From Saccharopolyspora kobensis (lineage in GTDB: Bacteria > Actinomycetota > Actinomycetes > Mycobacteriales > Pseudonocardiaceae), in assembly GCF_900108315.1 (NCBI RefSeq), contig NZ_FNVB01000009.1:372001-436000 (forward strand): DNA of 64,000 bases, in the 5' to 3' direction. This document shows, piece by piece, positions 58,851 through 64,000 of the stretch (its first letter is position 1; every line of letters begins with the position of its first letter). The notes beneath the pieces were generated by a model. The model had not been told where the DNA came from. It did no database searches and saw only the letters and a program-made list of their open reading frames with translations. Made by a program: the position numbers and the translations under genes.

Positions 58851-60452
58851 ATGGACAAAGCGGACGGTGGACGCGAGCAGAGCGTGACGTCGGTGCTGCT
58901 GTCCGGCAGCACGTACCGGGGCCTGGGCGAACAGGTCCTCTCCCCGGCCGAGGAGCGGTTCGAGCGGGCCCGCCGCACCATCGGGCTGTTCCTGGCCCCG
59001 GCGCTGACGATCCTCTTCCTGCTGATCCCCACCCAGCTCGAACCGGCCCAGCACAAGCTCGCCGCGGTGCTCCTCGGCGTCATCGTGCTGTGGGTCTGCG
59101 AACCGGTGCCGATCCCGGTGGGCGGCCTCATCGGGGTCGGCGCGATCGTGGTCCTGGGCGTCATGCCGCCCGACGACGTGCTCGCGCCGTTCGGCTCCTC
59201 CACCGTGTTCACCTTCATCGGCGCGTTCATCCTCGCGCAGGCCATGCTCCGGCACGGCGTGGCCAGGCGGTTCGCGTTCACGATCCTGTCGCTGCCCGGC
59301 GTCGGCCGCAGCGCCGCGCGGGTGATCATCGCCTTCGGGGTGATCACCTGCCTGCTGTCGGCGGTGGTCTCCAACACCGCGACCGTCGCGATGCTGCTGC
59401 CCACCGCGGTCGGCATCCTCGCGGTCATCGCCGAACTGGTCCGCAAGCAGCTGCCCGACGGCGCCCCGTTCGACCCGCTGCGGCTGCGCGTCGGCGTCGC
59501 GCTGATGCTGATGCTCGCCTACGGCGCCAGCGTCGGCGGCCTGCTCACCCCGATCGGCTCGCCGCCCAACCTGATCGGCCGCGGGCTGATCGAGGAGGCC
59601 ACCGGCCAGCGCATCTCGTTCCTGCAGTGGATGGCGATGGCCGCGCCGATCTGCCTGCTGATGTTCGTGGTGCTGGCCGCGGTCCTGCTGCTGCTCAACC
59701 GGCCCGAGATCAACAAGCTGACCGGGGTCGAGGAGTACGTCGCCGCCGAGCGGGCCAAGCTCGGCAAGCTCTCCCGGGCGGAGAAGAACACCCTGATCGC
59801 CTTCGCCACCACCGTCGTGCTGTGGGTGACGCCCGGCGTGGTCGCGCTGGTCGCGGGCAACGACTCGGCCGCCTACGACCTGATCAGCGACCGGCTCGAC
59901 GAGGGCATCGTCGCCGTGCTCGGGGCCGCGCTGCTGTTCCTGCTGCCCACCGACTGGGCGCAGCGCCGCTTCACGCTCACCTGGACCGAGGCCAGCCGCA
60001 TCGACTGGGGCACCGTGGTGCTGTTCGGCACCGGCATCATCTTCGGCTCCCTGCTCGCCAAGACCGAGCTCGCCCAGACCATCGGCCGGGGAGCGGCCGC
60101 CGCGCTGGGCTTCTCCAGCATCGTCGCGATCACCGTCTTCGCCATCGCGCTGGCGGTGCTGATCTCGGAGACGACGTCGAACACCGCGGCAGCGGCCGTG
60201 GTGGTGCCGATCGTCATCCCGATCGCCGTCGCGGCCGGTGTCAACCCGTTCGTGCCCGCGCTCGCGGCGACCTTCGCCGCGTCCTTCGGCTTCATGCTGC
60301 CGGTGTCGACGCCGCAGAACGCCGTGGTCTACGGCTCCGGAGCGGTGCCGATCACCAGGATGATCCGTTCCGGGGTGGTCTTCGACGTGGCCGGCGCGGT
60401 CCTGATCGCGCTCGTCCTGCCGCCCATGATCGCGGTCATCGGATTCGGGTAG
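58851..60452 (+). CDS. DASS/SLC13 family anion transporter
   Basis: 533 residues, about 11 membrane helices. The two SNT signature sites are SNTATVAMLLPTA and SETTSNTAAAAVVVPIVIPIA, with re-entrant-loop motif TPIGSPPNLIG. Members import di- or tricarboxylates or sulfate with sodium or protons; the presence of both SNT motifs and the Pro-rich loop favours dicarboxylates, though substrate cannot be fixed. The first 45 residues are polar and cytoplasmic. The transcript is probably leaderless, judged by TATCGT six bases upstream. Confidence 0.9.
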   Translation: MDKADGGREQSVTSVLLSGSTYRGLGEQVLSPAEERFERARRTIGLFLAPALTILFLLIPTQLEPAQHKLAAVLLGVIVLWVCEPVPIPVGGLIGVGAIVVLGVMPPDDVLAPFGSSTVFTFIGAFILAQAMLRHGVARRFAFTILSLPGVGRSAARVIIAFGVITCLLSAVVSNTATVAMLLPTAVGILAVIAELVRKQLPDGAPFDPLRLRVGVALMLMLAYGASVGGLLTPIGSPPNLIGRGLIEEATGQRISFLQWMAMAAPICLLMFVVLAAVLLLLNRPEINKLTGVEEYVAAERAKLGKLSRAEKNTLIAFATTVVLWVTPGVVALVAGNDSAAYDLISDRLDEGIVAVLGAALLFLLPTDWAQRRFTLTWTEASRIDWGTVVLFGTGIIFGSLLAKTELAQTIGRGAAAALGFSSIVAITVFAIALAVLISETTSNTAAAAVVVPIVIPIAVAAGVNPFVPALAATFAASFGFMLPVSTPQNAVVYGSGAVPITRMIRSGVVFDVAGAVLIALVLPPMIAVIGFG

Positions 60453-60507
60453 CCGGGGTTCACGGACCAGTTACGCGATCCGGCGCTCGAACTCTTAGGC
60501 TGCGTGC

Positions 60508-61851
60508 ATGAACCGCCAGCAGGAGTTCGTGCTCCGCACCTTGGAGGAACGTGACATCCGCTTCGTGCGGCTGTGGTTCACCGACGTCCTCGGCATGCTC
60601 AAGTCGGTGGCGATCTCGCCCGCGGAGCTGGAAGGAGCCTTCGCCGAGGGGATCGGGTTCGACGGCTCGGCCATCGAGGGCTTCGCCCGGATCTACGAAT
60701 CGGACATGGTCGCCAAGCCCGACCCGGCCACCTTCCAGGTGCTGCCCTGGGAGACCGCCGACGGGGAGCACTACTCGGCCCGGATGTTCTGCGACATCCA
60801 CATGCCCGACGGCTCGCCGTGCTGGTCGGACCCGCGCCACGTGCTGCGCCGGACCCTGGCCCGCGCCACCGAATCGGGCTTCACCTGCTACGTGCACCCC
60901 GAGATCGAGTTCTTCCTGCTCAAGAACCTGCCCGACGACGGTTCCGAGCCGGTCCCGGCCGACTCCGGCGGTTACTTCGACCAGGCCAGCCACGACGCCG
61001 CCCCGCACTTCCGGCGCAACGCCATCGAAACGCTGGAGGCGATGGGCATCTCGGTGGAGTTCAGCCACCACGAGGGCGCACCGGGCCAGCAGGAGATCGA
61101 CCTGCGCTACGCCGACGCGCTGACCATGGCCGACAACGTGATGACCTTCCGGTACGTGGTCAAGGAGGTCGCGATCACGCAGGGCGTGCGCGCCTCGTTC
61201 ATGCCGAAGCCGTTCAGCGCGCAGCCCGGCTCCGGCATGCACACGCACTTCAGCCTCTTCGAGGGCGACCAGAACGCCTTCTACCACCCGGAGAACCCCT
61301 TCGAGCTCTCCGACGTGGGGCGCGCGTTCGTGGCCGGAATCCTGCACCACGCCCGCGAGATCAGCGCGGTGACCAACCAGTGGGTCAACTCCTACAAGCG
61401 GCTGGTCGTCGGCGGTGAAGCGCCGACGGCGGTGTGCTGGGGCCACGCGAACCGGTCCGCCCTGGTCCGGGTGCCGATGTACTCGCCGGGCAAGGCGTCC
61501 TCCCGGCGGGTCGAGGTCCGGAACCTCGATTCGGCCTGCAACCCGTACCTGGCCTACGCGGTGATCCTCGCGGCGGGCCTGCGCGGCGTGGACAAGGGCT
61601 ACGAGCTGCCGCCGGCCACCGAGGACGACGTGTGGAGCCTGACCGAGCGCGAGCGCAGGGCGGCCGGTTACGCGAACCTGCCGCAGAACCTCAACGAGGC
61701 GCTGAGCGAGCTGGAGTCCTCCGAGCTGGTCGCCGAAACACTCGGCGAGCACGTCTTCGACTTCTTCCTGCGCAACAAGCGGGAGGAGTGGAACTCCTAC
61801 CGGAGCCACGTCACGCCCTACGAGCTCAAAACCCTCATGCCGATGCTCTGA
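60508..61851 (+). CDS. glnA2: GlnA2-type glutamine synthetase homologue
   Basis: 447 residues, nearly the length of M. tuberculosis Rv2222c, with the same start (RQQEFVLRTLEERDIRFVRLWFTDVLG). ATP/glutamate motifs are intact: GFDGSAIEGFARI, HPEIEFFLL, SHHEGAPGQQEIDLRYADALTMADNVMTFRYVVKEVA, FMPKPF, NSYKRLV, and SSRRVEVRNLDSACNPYLAYA. The adenylylation Tyr region of GlnA1 (NLYxLP) is replaced by DDVWSLTERERR, so GlnE control is unlikely. GlnA2 proteins of actinobacteria have been linked to polyamine glutamylation rather than ammonia assimilation. TAGGCT at 60496-60501, six bases before the ATG, implies a leaderless message. Confidence 0.93.
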   Translation: MNRQQEFVLRTLEERDIRFVRLWFTDVLGMLKSVAISPAELEGAFAEGIGFDGSAIEGFARIYESDMVAKPDPATFQVLPWETADGEHYSARMFCDIHMPDGSPCWSDPRHVLRRTLARATESGFTCYVHPEIEFFLLKNLPDDGSEPVPADSGGYFDQASHDAAPHFRRNAIETLEAMGISVEFSHHEGAPGQQEIDLRYADALTMADNVMTFRYVVKEVAITQGVRASFMPKPFSAQPGSGMHTHFSLFEGDQNAFYHPENPFELSDVGRAFVAGILHHAREISAVTNQWVNSYKRLVVGGEAPTAVCWGHANRSALVRVPMYSPGKASSRRVEVRNLDSACNPYLAYAVILAAGLRGVDKGYELPPATEDDVWSLTERERRAAGYANLPQNLNEALSELESSELVAETLGEHVFDFFLRNKREEWNSYRSHVTPYELKTLMPML

Positions 61852-61893
61852 CCGACTGTGGTTTCCAGGCTCGTTCCGCGCGGCGGGACGGCT

Positions 61894-61956
61894 GAACGCC
61901 TTCGGCGTTCGAAGACGTGGATACGCGCTCTCCCGACACGCCCCGGCGTGTCGGGA
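61894..61956 (+). terminator. Double hairpin terminator after glnA2
   Basis: First stem: GAACGCC-TTC-GGCGTTC (61894-61910). Second stem: TCCCGACACGCC at 61931-61942 pairs with GGCGTGTCGGGA at 61945-61956, 12 bp perfect. The GTGTCGG core of the second stem is the same as in the hairpins of repeat loci 1, 2 and 4. Confidence 0.75.
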
Positions 61957-62031
61957 GGCCGCCGACGAGCGGCTTCGGCGCGCCTGCTGTGGCGGGTGGG
62001 GTTGGTCTTCTGGTCGGTGCTCCGGTAGCGA

Positions 62032-62037
62032 TAGGTT
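62032..62037 (+). promoter_or_regulatory. -10 box of the right-edge glycosyltransferase gene (leaderless)
   Basis: TAGGTT, six bases before the GTG at 62044. Confidence 0.55.
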
Positions 62038-62043
62038 GCGCCC

Positions 62044-64000
62044 GTGACTGATTCGCAGGCGAAGCACGATCCGATCAGCGCGGGGAGCTCCGAGGTGGAG
62101 TCCTCCCTGCAGTCCGGTGTGCTGGAGCAGTCCGCGGAGCTGTTCGAGCCGGAGTGGCCGGCGGAGACGCCGGGGGAGCAGTCCGCGGGCACGCTGCTCG
62201 GGTGCACCGTGGCCTGCCCCGACCAGCTCCCGGCCGCCAGGGTCCTGCGGGACAGCTTCCGCCGCCACCACCCGGACGCGCGGTTCGCGCTGCTGCTGGT
62301 CGACCGGCCGGGACACGGTGAGGCCGACGCGCTGTCGGTCGCCGACATCGGCATCGACCCGCAGGAGTTCGCCCGGCTGGCCGTCGGCTGCACGGCGGAG
62401 CAGCTGCGCACCGTGCTGCGCCCGCGGTTCCTGCAGCACCTGCTCAAGACCGGTCACACCACGTTGTACTTCGAGCCGTCGGTGCAGGTCTTCGGCCGCT
62501 TCGACGACCTGCTCACCGGCCTGACCCCGGATCGCCCGGTCGCCCTGGTGCCGCGCGTGCTGCGCCCGCTCGCGGTGGACGGCCTGCGCCCCAGCCCGGC
62601 GGACCTGGCCGAGTCCGGCACCTTCGACCCGAGCGTGTTCGCCGTCCGCCCCGGCGCCGAACAGCTGCTGACGACCTGGGTGGAGCAGCTGCGCAGCGAT
62701 CCGACGATGGCCACCCCGGTGCTCGACGACGCCCCGGCGCTCGTCGACCACAAGGTGATCCGCGATCCCGGCGTCGGACTCTCGGTGTGGAACGCGGGGC
62801 AGCGCGCGCTCGCGGTCGACAGCGACGGCAAGCACACGGTGGACGGCGCGGTGCTGCGCAGCGTCCACTTCGACGGCTTCCAACCGCAGCGGCCCTGGCT
62901 GCTGTCCACGGCCTACGCCGACCGCCCGCGCATCCTGCTGTCCGAGCACCAAACCCTCGCGGGGCTGTGCGCCGGCTACCGCAACGCACTGGTCGAAGCG
63001 GGGTACACCCGCGAACAGCCGCACCCGTTCGACGCGCTGCCCGACGGCGTGGTGCTCCCGACCACCCTGCGCGGCGAGTACCTCGCGGCCTGGCTGGACG
63101 GAGAGGCCCCGCCGAGCCCGTTCGAGCAGGACGCGCTGCCGGCGTTCCAGGAATGGGCCTGCGCCCCGGCCGACGACCAGCAGCGCGCGGCGGGCGCGTC
63201 CCGCTGGACGGCGGCGGTGTGGGCCGACGACCCGATCCTGCGGCGCGACTACCCGGATCCGTTCGGCGCCGACGCGGAGTCCTTCCACGAGTGGTGCGTC
63301 GGGGTCGGGGTGGCCAGCGGCCGCGTCCCGGCCGAGGCGGTGCACCGCCGCATCGACAACCGAGCGGCCCTGGTCGACCAGCTCGGGGTGGCGGTCCTGG
63401 GCGAGGGCCCGCTCGCCGACCTGGTGCGGGACGCGGTCCGCGCATCGGGCCTGCCCTCCGCGGACACCGCCTACTACCCGGTCGTCCTGCGCTGCACCCC
63501 CGACCTGCCGGTACCGGCGGGCCGGTACGTGATCGACGTGCACACCGGCACGGCCGGATCCGACGACGTCGCGGAGACCTGGGTGCTCTCCGAGAGCAGC
63601 CGGGCGGTGGCCCGCCGCAGCGGTGCGAAGACCAGGGTGATCACGCTGCCCGCGCCGGAGCGCGAGCTGGTGGACCTGCCGACGCGGAAGGGCGCCCGCG
63701 CCCGGCTCGGCCTGTCCGACGAGTTCGTGATCACCACCTGCGCGGATCACGCCGCGGAGCGCGCGGACAACGTGCTGGGCGTGGTCAGCGCATTCCTCTC
63801 GGCCTTCCCGGAGCGCACCGACGTGCGCCTGCTGATCGGCGTCGCGGGCGCGGGGGACTTCCCCGAGGCGGCCGAGCGTCTGCGCCTGGCCACCGCGTCG
63901 GACCCGCGCATCCAGCTCGTCGAGGACGCCCCCGACCTCCGAGCACTGCTGTCCGCAGCGGACTGCTTCGCCTCGCTGCACCGAGGCGGCGCGACCGACG
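62044..64000 (+). CDS. Large two-domain glycosyltransferase, 3' end beyond window
   Basis: 652 codons visible, open to the right edge. After a 35-residue acidic N-terminus, residues about 55-330 look like a GT-A-type domain (TLLGCTVACPDQLPAARVLRDSF; KTGHTTLYFEPSVQVFGRFDDL, with the acidic sugar-nucleotide site occupied by EPSVQV). A linker region (330-490) follows, then a GT-B-like part (RVITLPAPERELVDLPTRKG; DPRIQLVEDAPDLRALLSAADCFASLHRGGA), the usual GT4 C-terminal signature cut at its end. It probably builds a surface polysaccharide or glycoconjugate. The GTG start is fixed by the TAGGTT box six bases upstream; a larger antisense frame covers this gene and is not real. Confidence 0.7.
   Translation, partial: MTDSQAKHDPISAGSSEVESSLQSGVLEQSAELFEPEWPAETPGEQSAGTLLGCTVACPDQLPAARVLRDSFRRHHPDARFALLLVDRPGHGEADALSVADIGIDPQEFARLAVGCTAEQLRTVLRPRFLQHLLKTGHTTLYFEPSVQVFGRFDDLLTGLTPDRPVALVPRVLRPLAVDGLRPSPADLAESGTFDPSVFAVRPGAEQLLTTWVEQLRSDPTMATPVLDDAPALVDHKVIRDPGVGLSVWNAGQRALAVDSDGKHTVDGAVLRSVHFDGFQPQRPWLLSTAYADRPRILLSEHQTLAGLCAGYRNALVEAGYTREQPHPFDALPDGVVLPTTLRGEYLAAWLDGEAPPSPFEQDALPAFQEWACAPADDQQRAAGASRWTAAVWADDPILRRDYPDPFGADAESFHEWCVGVGVASGRVPAEAVHRRIDNRAALVDQLGVAVLGEGPLADLVRDAVRASGLPSADTAYYPVVLRCTPDLPVPAGRYVIDVHTGTAGSDDVAETWVLSESSRAVARRSGAKTRVITLPAPERELVDLPTRKGARARLGLSDEFVITTCADHAAERADNVLGVVSAFLSAFPERTDVRLLIGVAGAGDFPEAAERLRLATASDPRIQLVEDAPDLRALLSAADCFASLHRGGATD

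Noticed and set aside
60460-63981. 1173-codon minus-strand frame opposite glnA2 and the glycosyltransferase
   Set aside because: Antisense to an unmistakable glutamine synthetase. In the second half the plus strand has a leaderless promoter and protein-like sequence, so the minus frame is a shadow.

Overview
The window is GC-rich DNA (strong G/C bias at third codon positions, many GTG starts, many 4-bp stop/start overlaps) from an actinomycete. Gene content points to a Pseudonocardiales/Saccharopolyspora-like or related mycelial actinobacterium: F420-dependent enzymes, a mycothiol-type glutathionyl-hydroquinone reductase homologue, ROK/ABC sugar operons, and a SURF1-ptpA-cobC-nif3-rnhA neighbourhood. 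The genus is an inference. No tRNA, rRNA, CRISPR array, insertion sequence or prophage was seen; the one clear RNA gene is RNase P RNA (rnpB).

Layout. (1) 1-3955, minus strand: three genes of a Wadjet type II plasmid-defence operon (jetA, jetB, and a jetC cut by the window edge). (2) 4100-17031: cobD, SURF1, a cold-shock protein, a fructosamine-kinase/LMW-phosphatase pair, a membrane-anchored beta-lactamase-family protein divergent from a two-component system, and a tightly coupled cobC-nif3-zinc-ribbon-rnhA/phosphatase operon. (3) 17342-24099: a six-gene ROK-ABC-GH4-kinase sugar operon. (4) 24230-24626: rnpB, followed by a GT-C membrane glycosyltransferase. (5) 27838-35717: a chromosomal type IV secretion-like module (small pilin-like membrane protein, VirB3-like, VirB4-like ATPase, VirB6-like, a hidden 30-residue ORF, VirB8-like, and a VirB1-like lytic transglycosylase/NlpC-P60 hydrolase) without visible relaxase or coupling protein. 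(6) 35830-51362: a mosaic of single genes (RNB ribonuclease, F420 reductase, DUF4326, SDR, hydroquinone reductase, panB, a cyclohexadienyl-dehydratase-like secreted protein, TetR and MerR regulators, a phospholipase C-like protein). (7) 51353-64000: a SWIM/SNF2 pair, NAD synthetase, a CaeA-type hydrolase, a DASS transporter, glnA2, and a two-domain glycosyltransferase cut by the right edge.

The order and relative orientation cobD / SURF1 / ptpA / cobC-nif3-zinc ribbon-rnhA / panB / caeA / glnA2 match, as far as I recall, the Mycobacterium tuberculosis Rv2236c-Rv2222c region. The window therefore looks like an old conserved backbone into which the sugar operon, secretion module and other blocks were inserted.

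The most unusual signal is a family of A/T-rich palindromes set in this GC-rich DNA. 44-bp units, each a palindrome built from two smaller palindromes around a GACGTC-like centre, occur at four intergenic sites (5194, 17068, 39632, 55188). At three of them the unit is followed by a conserved GC-rich hairpin and a second copy or half copy. A second repeat type, centred on TCGCGCGA, occurs between genes and once inside the coding start of a permease. Many genes show a TAnnnT box 6-7 bases before the start codon, so leaderless transcription appears common here.
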